Shown: positions 45,801 through 58,800, numbered from the stretch's first letter. The stretch is 64,000 bases of DNA from Membranipora membranacea (GCA_914767715.1 OU612066.1:26076283-26140282), one strand, 5' to 3'. A program made the numbers and translations. Notes: a model not told the origin generated them from the letters alone.

Positions 45801-48800
45801 AGTGTATGGTGCGTGTCATTGTCAAAGAAATAAGAGAGTAAAATAGCCATCCTAACATATCCAATAGGTAGTTCACATGTTACTCGATCCCTGTTTCTAT
45901 TCTTTCTAGGTACATTTGGAGATGTAGAGCATGTGTTCATTGTGGGTGGTGCAGGAGGCGTCCCTCACTATACAGATTACTACAAACATGTCAGGCTTGG
46001 TGATGTAGTTATGTCTACCCCTAATGATAAGGGACATATATACGTCTTCTGTAATAAGGTATGTGCTGGGAGAAAATACACAACTATGTTTGAGATGAAT
46101 TGCTATGCTATTCCATTATTCACCAACCTAATCCTCGATAATGTAGTTGTATTTGGGAGTTGCCTACTCATTGAACCTTGTGTTCAATAAGTGGACAACT
46201 CCCACAAATAAGCAATAATGAAACATGTATTTACACCCCATGCTTCAAGAGCGGGTAAACATCCTGTCTTTCACATGAAATCTCTTTTTGTCTGATGTTG
46301 GATGAGTTTACGCAGCAACTGATAGAATTTTTAGGTATAGGTTATCTAAATTTTCGCTAAAAAAATCCAATAGTTGAACTGTAAAACAGCAAGCTGACAT
46401 CCCATCTAAGCCATGCAATTTTTTTTCCATCAAGTATAATCCACTTTGATGTAACACAGCATGTCATCATATCAGACAGGTCGAAGATTACATGCTAAAC
46501 TCGGAGTCTGCTCTGCATCTGGCGTCATGGCATTATTTATCAAGTTTGCTATTCCCGCGATTTTGATATCGACTGTATTTTTTTTATTTACAGTTGGTTG
46601 AGGACCGTAACACACATGAGATTAGTTATCAGCTGAAGACTTACTCACCTAAGGATCCATGTATACAGGATAGAGTTAGTGAGATAGCAGATTACTGTTA
46701 TAGTAACCCAGGAGCTAAGCCATGGTTAGAATATATCAGAGAAGGTCAAGACATGCTCCAAGGTCAACAGGTATGGAATAACTTAGGGAATTAGACTCAG
46801 CAAAAACGTACTCTGCGCAGCTGTGAAATAAGATCAACTTGTGCTGCAGTTAATTCAATTATGCCGATGCCAGCCACACTGTCAGCAAGATTTTACTATT
46901 AGAATGTTTATCTTTGATTGTTAGAGTCAATTCAATCATGACCCTACATTGTGTTAGAGTTTGACTTCGGGTTTTCACACCAAATTATTTCCTAGGCTAC
47001 ATGGATTGACTCATTATCTATGGATCAGATATGCGCATGCACTAGTATATCACATGGTCAGTGTGGTAACCAGTGGCTATGTTGAGGTCACCCTGAAGGT
47101 CACTCGAGGTCAGATGATCTGTCCCTCCACCATAGAGTTATTATATACCCTATGCAGTCCACTGAGAGTCATTAACAATTGACACTGAGGCTATGTACAC
47201 GTCCTTGGAACCATGTCAATGTACTTACGTATGCGGAGCGGTCCTGTAATTTGATGATTGCAAAAGCCCCCCTAGGAATGTGGAACTTGAATTTCATCAA
47301 TTTGATAACCCCCCTTTAAATTAATATACGTTCAACAATATGTTTGTTGAAAAAAGTCCATTGATAGTAAAATTTTGGGCTTCGATAGAAAAAGATAGCA
47401 CACTACCACATTCTTATATGATACACAATACATTTTCATTTTTTTCTCCTTTTTCCTCCTAACTTTTGCTGTGATTTCTTGGGCATGATAAGAAAAGCCA
47501 TCCGTCCAGGATGATTTTGTCTGCCAAATACAGTTTCTATTGATACTATAGTCACAGATGTGTATAGAAATTTACATATGATTTGAATATAACCTTACTT
47601 CTATTACTCAGAAATCTTATTAAATCATGTTTGACTCTTCTATTCGGCCAAATCTAGTGCATTTTATACAAATATGTGGATCACTCTGCTACACACTAAG
47701 AGTTTTGGCCTCGATATCGCATAAAACACAACATTTTCAAACTATGTTTTTACAATTAATTTTGTTTTCAGGCTAGCTTCAAGAGACCGCCCACAGAATC
47801 AGACAAACTTTTCATGCATCTTGGAGAACACGATGTTATTGAGGTGGCTCACCCCCAACCCCCACAAGGTGCGTTACTCACAAGATTATGGCACTGCGCC
47901 ACATTAGTTTAGATTTATCCAAACATGGTATTTGACTTGAAATTAGAATCTTTGGGTTCATCATGTTTTAGATGTTTATATATGGGGACTCAAGTTGTTA
48001 AGATCGTGTAATGGTTATTTCTTTGTGGAAATATTAGGGTTTCCTAATAGGAATAATACTGTATTACTTCATGCACTTGTGATAACACTGAAAGCTTTAC
48101 AGCATATTATTAACTTAATTGATTTATAAAGATATATTATGGAAACTAGTGACTTATATTCCTCGATGGAATAAAGGGAGTTGCAATCTCAGCAGTTTAT
48201 ATTGAAAGTTCAATGAGATAGTGTCAGAAATTTCCGAGAAATTTGCTCTATAATGATGGAAATTATGAGGCAATGTCCTTGGAATAACCTACAGATTTTT
48301 CAAGTAAACTAACAGACTCTAGCAAACTGTGAAGATAAAATCTATCTTTGATAACTTTTGCCTACCAGTTTTATTAGCACGGTACCACAAAGCTTATGAG
48401 AAAACATTCATATTTTTCTAAAAATCACTCTGGTATACTACACACCACGGGGGGGGGGGAAGGCCTAAAAACAAATATAACTTTGGCCTCCGAGGTGGCC
48501 CTATTATTTGTACCATGTATTACAACGGTACAAGAGAGCTTGCTAGAAAATATTACAATTTTCTAGAAAAATTCACTCTGGTCTGCAAACGTGGATCATA
48601 GCGCATAGGGGATAGCATATATATTTGTAATGAATCACAATCAGATCAAACCACAAAATTGGGAGCATCATATTTCAGCCTACATTCAAAATAATTAGTG
48701 CACCTCCGGAATTCAGTTATTATTACAATTAAATCTATTGTTTAGTAGAGTGACCACCCCTGTCATTATACAGCTCAGGGTTTAATTACTGGCTGATCAA

Positions 48801-49823
48801 AGCATTATAGCATTGTCATTATCTCAGTTAGCTTGGGTACAAGGACAAAGGCCTTTTGAAAAGCAAAGGGATTAGCATTTCTGGCATACAGCTGGGGCCT
48901 AGATTGTAAAAATATTGTAGAGAATAAGAGGGCAACAAATTTCAAGACCTTGATTCTTTATTCCCCCCCACATATTTATAATCTGACTGACCCCCCCCCC
49001 CCCCCCCGTTATTTGATGTTCTTTCTAATTTTCTGCTGAAAGACTGGCGATCAGTGAGTTGTCATAAAGGTCAATATTCTTACACAAACATCACTTGTGA
49101 CAGGGATGGCTCACTTTCACTCCAAATTTGAATGCTGTCCTATCATTCCTGTCCCAAAGTTGGATACCTAATCATTGTAACGATTGTTCTTACCAGGTGT
49201 GCATGATAACAATGAGATAAGTGTACATTATGGACCAGTCGGTTCAGGACGAAGTGTGATAAAAGGAGCTACTGCCAGGCAGGAGTTTGCATACAAACAC
49301 GGAATACAGGCTTTCGATCGTGAATTCGATCAGGTAACTTTATTTTAGTAAAACTCAACAAACATGTTGAGGTTAAAACTACTCAATTTTTGACAATTGG
49401 ACAACCGTTTGACTGGGAAAGCAACGGTAACTTTATGTTTCACAACCCAATCTTATGTCTGTAATAGAATAAAGTGAAGTCGGCACACATCTGGACCAAG
49501 CAGGTTTACTCAGAATATTGGGTCAATCAGAAAGTTCGGTCCCACCCTCCCTGCTCCCTGGGTCAATGAAGATTGCTTTAAAGATAGGAGTTGCCTCCTT
49601 TTTTGACTGAGTAAGACAACTTCACATGTATTAATAATTCCAATCATTTTCACAGGTACTTGACTCTATCATTGGCAACGTGAAATACAGTTTTGCGATA
49701 ATCAGAGGAATCGTGGATTATGCCGATGGATCATCGAATGCTGCCAAGAAGTGGTTACCATATTCAGCCCTGGCCGCAGCTGCCTACATGAAAACAGTCA
49801 TCAGATCTATGCCTAATCAATAG
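36808..49823 (+). CDS. Winged-helix-like plus nucleoside-phosphorylase-like protein, 15 exons
   Basis: Exons 36808-36817, 37636-37782, 38813-38889, 40124-40235, 40812-40931, 41531-41593, 43449-43557, 43917-44056, 44494-44649, 45325-45450, 45910-46058, 46594-46770, 47772-47868, 49197-49333 and 49656-49823 join in phase to give 595 residues. Residues about 1-180 include a unique segment (QLQLEFKCWLLNSVTGDK .. KFWFKDEANYLDKVTLSYEF). Residues about 185-250 look like a winged helix (QVLFLLESAYPNILEMDDLA, then VLQILEELASRGLVKRME). From about 265 to the end is a phosphorylase-like fold: PTIAVITSNYYEKLAVDAMM, HVYTLGYIGEHRVVSTKLPQ, VFIVGGAGGVPHYTDYYKHV with LGDVVMSTP, and a late GVHDNNEISVHYGPVGSG with a C-terminal ALAAAAYMKTVIRS helix. 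Family knowledge suggests nucleoside binding or hydrolysis, but the catalytic residues are not certain and no substrate is claimed. Exon 4 has a non-consensus donor (GTTTGC). Confidence 0.85.
36884..37253. mobile_element. 370-bp fold-back element bounded by TTAA
   Basis: The ends TTAAACCACTGCTG and CAGCAGTGGTTTAA are inverted. Long arms match through CAGCTGGGCTTTG, ATAGAGAG, TAGCCAGTAG, GTTGTTGTTGACCAATCAGG and AAAATCTAGCTGA. TTAA at both ends suggests a TTAA target duplication as in piggyBac or Kolobok elements. It lies in intron 1 of the phosphorylase-like gene. Confidence 0.7.
41133..41260. repeat. Fold-back MITE, family B copy 3
   Basis: TGATCAAGTATGATCCAATTT and GCATTCAGAGTCGCTCCCA are mirrored by GGGAGCGATCAGAAATGC and AATCGGATTAAACTTGATCC. 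Intronic in the phosphorylase-like gene. Confidence 0.55.
42043..42519. mobile_element. 477-bp relative of the 3.27-kb transposon, 8-bp TSD
   Basis: Begins CATAGACTTAATAATAAACC then TAGACAGGACAC and ends TCATTAAGTCTATG. TTTTGTGC flanks it at 42035-42042 and 42520-42527. The subterminal TAACGTCATTG / CAATGACGTTA and TTGATCGAGTTAT-type blocks match those of the large element. It has shortened arms, no MADF ORF and no full 188-bp array, so it is an internally deleted form. It lies in intron 6 of the phosphorylase-like gene. Confidence 0.8.
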
Positions 49824-50575
49824 ACTTTCTACATGAAGGAGAAAACAAATAACTGCCTAATAATCAATCTTATACATTTCATAGTGCTAGTCATATCAAG
49901 CGATTTATCATTTCCTATCACAATTTAGGTCGGCTTACGTAGTAGTTAGATTGCTTTTAAATGTTTCTTAACTGTCTTTTTTTTCAGTTGGCAGGCTTAG
50001 TTAATAAAGACACACAAATCAGTATCAGATGAAATGTTTAGTGACGTGGCAACATATGTAAAATACAATACCCTAAAGATTGAATATGACTTTTGTTTCC
50101 AAGTAAATAATTTCCAGCTTGGTTTTGGAACAATTTTCTCAGTATACTAACAAACTATAATGGCAGTGGCATTTACCTCACTTAAAAGTAGGAGCAATGT
50201 GTGTCCCCAAGATGAGAAGATATAACTTATAGATAAAGATATAATTCAAAAACAGGGTACCAATGGTCAATTAGAATAACTGGAAATTTGATAGAACAAG
50301 AATATACTGTTATTATCAGTTCCTCCCATAATTCAACCTGTGGTCCAGCAATCATATACTATGTGGAAAGTTTTGCATTGCGTATATCAAATTTTACATA
50401 TCAAATATTTATCTAGACAATAAGACGCAATAACCAGTGTGAACTTTCTATCAGTTCCTAATATAGTTCCAACCCTCATATTCACATCCTAGATATCATT
50501 CCGAAATGGATCTGAAACCTGAAAGGGAGCTATGTCGGTGTAAAACCAACTGAACAACTCTTGGTAAGAGTGGGT
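49824..50575. other. Convergent 3' flanks of the phosphorylase-like gene and histone H1
   Basis: Holds the poly(A) signal of the plus-strand gene (AATAAA at 50003-50008) and, at the right, the downstream purine element of H1 (CCAAGAGTTG on the minus strand, 50555-50564). No other gene seen. Confidence 0.5.
50003..50008 (+). terminator. Candidate poly(A) signal
   Basis: AATAAA about 180 bases after the stop codon of the phosphorylase-like gene. Confidence 0.5.
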
Positions 50576-50591
50576 GGCCCTGAAAAGGGCC
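50576..50591 (-). terminator. Histone mRNA 3' stem-loop
   Basis: On the minus strand GGCCCTTTTCAGGGCC forms a six-base stem with a TTTC loop, the replication-dependent histone 3' end signal. It is 41 bases past the H1 stop. A purine-rich CCAAGAGTTG follows about 11 bases later, matching the site that pairs with U7 snRNA. Confidence 0.95.
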
Positions 50592-50631
50592 GATTGGGAT
50601 GGTGATTGTTGTGCACAAACACTAAAGCAGT

Positions 50632-51261
50632 TTACTTCTTGGCTGCTGGTTTCTTGGCAGCGGCCTTCTTTGCTGCTGGCTTCTTAGCCTTGGCTGGAGA
50701 CTTCTTGGCTGCGGGCTTCTTTGTCTTCACTGGAGCTGCCTTCTTTGCTGCTGGTTTCTTGGCAGCGGGCTTCTTGGCGGCCTTGGCAGGTGATTTCTTA
50801 GCTGCAGGCTTCTTGGCGGCCTTGGCAGGTGATTTCTTAGCTGCTGGCTTCTTAGCAGCAGGTTTCTTCTTTGGGCTCTTCTTAGCAGCTGGTTTCTTGG
50901 CTACTACTTTCTTCTTTGGCTTCTCAGCCTTGGCAGCAGCACTCAGCTTGAAGGATCCACTGGCACCAGTTCCTTTGACCTGGGTCAGTTTTCCAGAAGT
51001 GACAGCTCCTCTGAGGAACTTCTTGATGAATGGAGCAAGCTTTGCAACATCAACCTTGTAGTTAGCACTCATGTACTTCTTGATGGCTGGGAGAGAAGAT
51101 CCCTTCCTGTCCTTCAGAGCCTTGATGGCAGCAGTGACCATCTCAGCAACTGGTGGATGTGCTGCTGGCTTCTTAGCCTTGGGTGCAGCCTTCTTTGCTG
51201 GTGTCTTCTTTGCTGGAGTAGCCTTTGCTGGTGAAGCAGGTACAGCTGGAGTATCAGACAT
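50632..51261 (-). CDS. Linker histone H1
   Basis: A single-exon 209-residue protein, which is typical of replication-dependent H1. Residues 1-36 are a Pro/Ala/Lys-rich head ([19 protein letters not shown]..). The globular winged-helix domain follows: [40 protein letters not shown], then [15 protein letters not shown] and GASGSFKLS. The tail is almost wholly Lys/Ala/Pro with repeated KKPAAKK and KKSPAK units. It binds linker DNA at the nucleosome entry and exit sites. The gene has its own TATA box and 3' stem-loop. No core histone genes are adjacent in the window. The apparent plus-strand ORFs over this locus are antisense shadows of the Lys/Ala codons. Confidence 0.97.
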   Translation of the reverse strand: MSDTPAVPASPAKATPAKKTPAKKAAPKAKKPAAHPPVAEMVTAAIKALKDRKGSSLPAIKKYMSANYKVDVAKLAPFIKKFLRGAVTSGKLTQVKGTGASGSFKLSAAAKAEKPKKKVVAKKPAAKKSPKKKPAAKKPAAKKSPAKAAKKPAAKKSPAKAAKKPAAKKPAAKKAAPVKTKKPAAKKSPAKAKKPAAKKAAAKKPAAKK

Positions 51262-51341
51262 GATGAGTTTTGAGGTTGTGTAGTAGTACTAAACAGTTGT
51301 GACTAAAATTGTTGTATGCTTCCACTCAAATTGAGGCGCAA

Positions 51342-51349
51342 TATTTATA
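51342..51349 (-). promoter_or_regulatory. TATA box of histone H1
   Basis: TATAAATA on the minus strand, about 80 bases before the H1 start codon. This spacing is normal for a TATA-driven histone gene with a short leader. Confidence 0.75.
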
Positions 51350-51447
51350 CGTCTAATGCGGGCGTCTTACAAACATTAATCAAAACACGCTAGTTGAGCC
51401 ATGAGGATTTGCTGCTGAAGTGATTTTGTGCTATGTGGTAATCAAAA

Positions 51448-51502
51448 ATGGCCCTGCAATTGCTGCCAGAAAAGGTTTGCTGCAAAAAACTCATACCCAA
51501 AG
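51448..51502 (+). CDS. Possible first coding exon of an unrecognised gene
   Basis: ATG opens an 18-codon frame (MALQLLPEKVCCKKLIPK) that ends at a good donor, CCCAAAG|GTAAGA, in phase 1. It is divergent from H1, with about 190 bases between the two start codons. No downstream exon joins it with certainty; the candidate exon at 52875 needs phase 0 or a reading frame that stops early. The product was not recognised. Confidence 0.3.
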
Positions 51503-52682
51503 GTAAGATAACATATCTGGCAATGTATGTCTAGGAGGATTAGTGCACTGATTCTCAATTATAACCAAATTGAGCATAGGAAAGGTGCCAAGTTGTTATT
51601 GTGAATTTTGATATTCCTCTTCAAACATTATTTTTTACCTTATTTATCCAGTTCCAAGTTAGCAATATGTGTTTTTTAGTTGTGCAGATATGTTTTCTTT
51701 TGATATCAATACATAATCTGGTGGGATTCATTGAATATTGATAATTTTGAAGGATTTTCTCATGTGACACTCAAACACTTTTCACACAGTCCCACATGAA
51801 TTTTTCACTTCCGGAATAGCTTGGCCAAAAGTTTCCACCCTCCAAATCTCCCCAATATGAGGTCTGGTGAGCTGTTTAGTATCACAGTCTTGTTCAGGGG
51901 GGCTATATTACCACTGTGCATGAGTTTGGTGTGGATTGGACCAGAAATCATAGAGATATGAGGGTTTGAAGTTTTGGCCAATCACTACATGATAATGCCA
52001 TCATTCCAGCAAAATTTTGCTAGTGTGTTCAAACTGATGGTGCTGTCAAACTCTGTTCTTGTGGGTTTTTCCTGGATTTCTGGTGCTTTCATGTGTCAAC
52101 TCAACTTTTTTGATCATGTTGGCCACTGACAGTCCTTCTGGCCTACCAAAGTCATGTGAAATGTTTAGAATGAGCCAGAAAATGACAACAGCATGAATTT
52201 GATGATTGCCCATATAAATAAATTGTCATGTTATTGAACACTAATCATTTGGTTTGCAATTCAATCTGATGGGTTTTGCTGCCTAGACACATTAATCTGG
52301 CCGTCATATGTCCCACTCTAGCTGGCTGAAGGTCACCTATGACCAATTTGGGTGTTCCCAGAGGTTAGGCTTGTAGCAGGTTGACCATGTCATTGAGCAT
52401 ATAGGCATTTCAGAACTGTTGATTGAAAACTATGAATTGATCCCAAAATGGAAATCCAAATTTCGGCTTACACTTGTTGCAACCATCAAACAACCATGCC
52501 AAGCAGTCCTCTACACATTCTCAAGTAGTAGGTTCCGTCCAACTTTCCTATCAAAGTCAGGTATATGGGGCCGCTCGCAAAATTTTGTCACCAAATAAAT
52601 AGTATGAACGAATGTTAGCGCATCACCAGGACTGAAAATCAATCAAGGTTAAACTTGAAACTGGTATCAATAAATTATTGTG
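51503..52682. other. Non-coding or intronic stretch
   Basis: No exon, element end or RNA gene recognised. If the exon at 51448 is real this is its intron. Confidence 0.35.
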
Positions 52683-55600
52683 GGCAATATTTGGTAGAGG
52701 TTACAAGACTAACTTGTGTATTTAATTCCTTTTTATTGCACACACAATACCAAATTTTTGTACATTGTACAGATTTGAGTATATATTCGCTTTGTTTTAA
52801 TTTGTGCTATTTATAGATTATGCGAAGGTTGTTCAAAGTAGGCTTCAGGATCAAGATCTCAAATTTTAATGCAGGCACTTGCAGTGAATCTGGCAGAACG
52901 CCAATATTCCCCCAGCCTACCTTATGTGTACAGTAGCCATGTATGCCTGCGTGGTAAGTTTTCCTATGCCACTATAACAGTCATAATGTTTGTTTCATCG
53001 ACACTAAGAGTAGGCTCTAAGATGGGAAACAATTGATTTTCGAAACTAGTGTGCCTTTGCGACATGGCATGGTGTATGACAATTTGTATTATATGTGCCA
53101 TATGGGGTGATGATTGAGTGATGGACACATCACATAATTTGGAAATTCCTCTTAAAGGACATTGTCAAAGTGAGAGTGAAAAATTGCGATGTTGCTTTGT
53201 TATGAAGAATTAAGAATTATTTAGCCAGGTAGGCGATTCTGGATGTCTTGAACACACTCGCTTTGTTATCTTAAGACCCCTGAATTCAACACCAAAAAGT
53301 TGCAAAATTTGAGCGGTTGCAAGTTTCTTTTCTTCACGAGTCATAATTCTTTGTAATTACTATTCTGAATATAAACAACTTGTCTGACTCTTGACTGGCT
53401 ATTTTTATAATACCAAGTAGTAACAGGGTCCTTGCTGAAACAAAAACTAAAATTCTGAATTTACATTCCCAAACCATCAACTGAAAGTATCTGACCAGTA
53501 TTTTAGACTCTGGTAGCCCATTACATATTGTTTACGTATGGATATGAAAAAGCCCTTTGTTAGACGAAATTAAATTCAGTACCTTTTTATTGCTTTAGTC
53601 ATTTCACTTGTTTGGGGTTGTATTCAGTTACAAATCTGTATTTGCATTGGCGCCAAAACTAGGACTTCTGAACAAAGCCCTGCATAAAATTCTAGGGGCT
53701 GAGCTTGCTTTATCTCTAAGAAATCACAGGTCATCTGATGGGAATTATTGTCTCATGCCAGATGAAAGGATAATTTCTCAGTGATGAATCCCATAGCGAA
53801 CATCATTAGCAGATATGTCATTGAATGCAATGAAGCATAACATTGAACATAATCTTGTACTAATATCATCAGAGACTTTAGATAATATCTGTAGTCTCTG
53901 ATATCATCACAATTACCAGATTATGGGCAAATATCTCAGTTAGTCTGGCCAGTATTTTCTACTTCTTATAATTATATACCCACTAACCAGCCTGAATTAA
54001 TTATTTATAATTAAGATATATAGAGCGATTTTACAATCCACGCTTGATCTACGAATTGGAGTGTTTCAAGTTGAATTGGTGGACTCATCCACTCATCTTT
54101 TGGGCAGCAAATGTAATTTTTAATTGATTACTTACTGGTATATTGCATTTTTGGAAACAAAAACCTAATAGCATGTGTTGGCTTTGATGAAATACCAGGG
54201 CATGAACCGCACTACCCAACTTTTAACATTACTCTGTATGTTCAAAGAAACAGTGCTTTTTTTTGTGACGAACTAAGTGGATTTGATTTAGTTTGAGCAG
54301 GAGCAATTCTCCCTGGTTTGAGGGATTAGATGTTTTGGAGCTCTTGTGATATTTTGGACACTACAAGTCAGTGACCTCGAGATACAGAGAGTATCATCTT
54401 CAGTCACCTTATTGTGCAGTTAGACCATGGTCGAACTGCGCAATGAGGTGACTGAAAATGACACTTTCTAAGCTCTAAACATTGTGTCAGTATTATAAAT
54501 ATTGATTACTGTTAATTATATGACTGAATTGATAGTCTGTAGAACTACTTGTCCAACAGCCCATTTAAATATTGGTATCCTGTTTTTGTTTATAACCAAA
54601 TGATCCATAGGAACAATATTTTTCTTGATTGTTTGGGAGAATATTATATATGATCTAAGTATCTAATAAGATTACTCATACTCATCTCAATAAGTGATTG
54701 TTGAGATTAGTATATATATTAATATCTGATAAACTGGTTATGATATTTTACTATAGATGAGGATGCTTCCCAGACTGGAGATGATAGTGGGATACGCGGC
54801 CGGTGAGTGATCCCCCACCCCCACCTCATAAGATTTGACTACTTGTCAGTGGTTCATTAGCTATTTATGAGCATCATCACAACATTGTTTAGAACATAAA
54901 CAAAGCGATTAAAGTATTATATATATATAAACTCAATAAATCATTATATTATCTTATCGTCGTAAACAATGAGTTATATGTTTAATATTTGTATCACCGT
55001 ATCAAATCAATTGGTATTTTACATGAGTATATCATTAGTATAACACATTAGTGGGTAACTGATGTTTGTTTTATTGATAGTAGAAATCAGAAAATGATCA
55101 ATCAAAGAAAGAAGTTTGCCTCTTTATGCGCTGCACGCACAGCACTTCATGCTGCTATCTATATAGTGGAAATACCCTCACAAATAATATCATCAGGGAG
55201 GGTATCATGATAATATAATCATTTATTCTTTTGCATTAGCGTTTGGAGTTGTTCCCCACTGAAGCACTAGTTATTTGGAAGCAACTCCAAATGCAGTAAA
55301 CTGACTTGATTGATATGATGTACACTTCTGTGTAGCGATACTCACTACTTTTTTCAATATCTATGTCAAATTATGCGAATCCGTGCTGTTGACCATAACA
55401 ATTATGCAGAAATAGAGATCTGTAATAGTATGATGGATAATATGGTTGAAATATGGTCAAAAAGAAAAATTATCACATTGTTCTAAGCACAGAATTTAGT
55501 GGGAACTGTGTTCTAAGAGTTCCCCTTAAATATTTCTTTGTACCCACTCATTTCTTACACTGTGTGTTCATATATCTGATCTGATCGATTTGATTTGATT

Positions 55601-55846
55601 TGATCAAGGAGAGAAGCTCCAAATTTAATCAATTTAAATTAATCTTATCCTAATGATTACCGGTGTAATTGAAAACCAATGAAACCTAATATCATTAGAA
55701 TAAGGTGTCCAATATTGTACACGTGATTATGCTAGGCTCTAGATGAGATTCAAAAAAATTCTGTATTGTCTGTTTTCAGATCATCTGGTCGGAGAGAAAC
55801 CACAATCAGATATGGAACCTGATTCTTGTCTAATGGCTCTCAGGTA
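52683..55846. repeat. Direct tandem duplication, copy 1 (3,164 bp)
   Basis: The sequence from GGCAATATTTGGTAGAGG to GGCTCTCAGGTA recurs at 55847-59010 in the same orientation. I found no base difference in the stretches compared. The junction shows GGC microhomology. The unit holds possible exons and two hairpins. Confidence 0.95.
52875..55822 (+). CDS. Possible 3' exons of an unrecognised gene (copy 1)
   Basis: Three exon-like segments with good splice sites keep phase: 52875-52953 (ALAVNLAERQYSPSLPYVYS then SHVCLR), 54757-54802 (DEDASQTGDDSGIRGR) and 55780-55822 (SSGRRETTIRYGT, then stop). Together they would give a basic, Ser/Gly-rich C terminus. No domain was recognised. The same segments recur at +3,164 bases (56039-56117, 57921-57966, 58944-58986). 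Codon evidence is thin and the first exon could be read in another frame that stops early. Confidence 0.35.
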
Positions 55847-58800
55847 GGCAATATTTGGTAGAGGTTACAAGACTAACTTGTGTATTTAATTCCTTTTTAT
55901 TGCACACACAATACCAAATTTTTGTACATTGTACAGATTTGAGTATATATTCGCTTTGTTTTAATTTGTGCTATTTATAGATTATGCGAAGGTTGTTCAA
56001 AGTAGGCTTCAGGATCAAGATCTCAAATTTTAATGCAGGCACTTGCAGTGAATCTGGCAGAACGCCAATATTCCCCCAGCCTACCTTATGTGTACAGTAG
56101 CCATGTATGCCTGCGTGGTAAGTTTTCCTATGCCACTATAACAGTCATAATGTTTGTTTCATCGACACTAAGAGTAGGCTCTAAGATGGGAAACAATTGA
56201 TTTTCGAAACTAGTGTGCCTTTGCGACATGGCATGGTGTATGACAATTTGTATTATATGTGCCATATGGGGTGATGATTGAGTGATGGACACATCACATA
56301 ATTTGGAAATTCCTCTTAAAGGACATTGTCAAAGTGAGAGTGAAAAATTGCGATGTTGCTTTGTTATGAAGAATTAAGAATTATTTAGCCAGGTAGGCGA
56401 TTCTGGATGTCTTGAACACACTCGCTTTGTTATCTTAAGACCCCTGAATTCAACACCAAAAAGTTGCAAAATTTGAGCGGTTGCAAGTTTCTTTTCTTCA
56501 CGAGTCATAATTCTTTGTAATTACTATTCTGAATATAAACAACTTGTCTGACTCTTGACTGGCTATTTTTATAATACCAAGTAGTAACAGGGTCCTTGCT
56601 GAAACAAAAACTAAAATTCTGAATTTACATTCCCAAACCATCAACTGAAAGTATCTGACCAGTATTTTAGACTCTGGTAGCCCATTACATATTGTTTACG
56701 TATGGATATGAAAAAGCCCTTTGTTAGACGAAATTAAATTCAGTACCTTTTTATTGCTTTAGTCATTTCACTTGTTTGGGGTTGTATTCAGTTACAAATC
56801 TGTATTTGCATTGGCGCCAAAACTAGGACTTCTGAACAAAGCCCTGCATAAAATTCTAGGGGCTGAGCTTGCTTTATCTCTAAGAAATCACAGGTCATCT
56901 GATGGGAATTATTGTCTCATGCCAGATGAAAGGATAATTTCTCAGTGATGAATCCCATAGCGAACATCATTAGCAGATATGTCATTGAATGCAATGAAGC
57001 ATAACATTGAACATAATCTTGTACTAATATCATCAGAGACTTTAGATAATATCTGTAGTCTCTGATATCATCACAATTACCAGATTATGGGCAAATATCT
57101 CAGTTAGTCTGGCCAGTATTTTCTACTTCTTATAATTATATACCCACTAACCAGCCTGAATTAATTATTTATAATTAAGATATATAGAGCGATTTTACAA
57201 TCCACGCTTGATCTACGAATTGGAGTGTTTCAAGTTGAATTGGTGGACTCATCCACTCATCTTTTGGGCAGCAAATGTAATTTTTAATTGATTACTTACT
57301 GGTATATTGCATTTTTGGAAACAAAAACCTAATAGCATGTGTTGGCTTTGATGAAATACCAGGGCATGAACCGCACTACCCAACTTTTAACATTACTCTG
57401 TATGTTCAAAGAAACAGTGCTTTTTTTTGTGACGAACTAAGTGGATTTGATTTAGTTTGAGCAGGAGCAATTCTCCCTGGTTTGAGGGATTAGATGTTTT
57501 GGAGCTCTTGTGATATTTTGGACACTACAAGTCAGTGACCTCGAGATACAGAGAGTATCATCTTCAGTCACCTTATTGTGCAGTTAGACCATGGTCGAAC
57601 TGCGCAATGAGGTGACTGAAAATGACACTTTCTAAGCTCTAAACATTGTGTCAGTATTATAAATATTGATTACTGTTAATTATATGACTGAATTGATAGT
57701 CTGTAGAACTACTTGTCCAACAGCCCATTTAAATATTGGTATCCTGTTTTTGTTTATAACCAAATGATCCATAGGAACAATATTTTTCTTGATTGTTTGG
57801 GAGAATATTATATATGATCTAAGTATCTAATAAGATTACTCATACTCATCTCAATAAGTGATTGTTGAGATTAGTATATATATTAATATCTGATAAACTG
57901 GTTATGATATTTTACTATAGATGAGGATGCTTCCCAGACTGGAGATGATAGTGGGATACGCGGCCGGTGAGTGATCCCCCACCCCCACCTCATAAGATTT
58001 GACTACTTGTCAGTGGTTCATTAGCTATTTATGAGCATCATCACAACATTGTTTAGAACATAAACAAAGCGATTAAAGTATTATATATATATAAACTCAA
58101 TAAATCATTATATTATCTTATCGTCGTAAACAATGAGTTATATGTTTAATATTTGTATCACCGTATCAAATCAATTGGTATTTTACATGAGTATATCATT
58201 AGTATAACACATTAGTGGGTAACTGATGTTTGTTTTATTGATAGTAGAAATCAGAAAATGATCAATCAAAGAAAGAAGTTTGCCTCTTTATGCGCTGCAC
58301 GCACAGCACTTCATGCTGCTATCTATATAGTGGAAATACCCTCACAAATAATATCATCAGGGAGGGTATCATGATAATATAATCATTTATTCTTTTGCAT
58401 TAGCGTTTGGAGTTGTTCCCCACTGAAGCACTAGTTATTTGGAAGCAACTCCAAATGCAGTAAACTGACTTGATTGATATGATGTACACTTCTGTGTAGC
58501 GATACTCACTACTTTTTTCAATATCTATGTCAAATTATGCGAATCCGTGCTGTTGACCATAACAATTATGCAGAAATAGAGATCTGTAATAGTATGATGG
58601 ATAATATGGTTGAAATATGGTCAAAAAGAAAAATTATCACATTGTTCTAAGCACAGAATTTAGTGGGAACTGTGTTCTAAGAGTTCCCCTTAAATATTTC
58701 TTTGTACCCACTCATTTCTTACACTGTGTGTTCATATATCTGATCTGATCGATTTGATTTGATTTGATCAAGGAGAGAAGCTCCAAATTTAATCAATTTA

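Noticed and set aside
50606-51283. Long plus-strand ORFs rich in Ala/Gly/Phe over the H1 locus
   Set aside because: They are the antisense of Lys/Ala/Pro codons of histone H1 and have no independent support.
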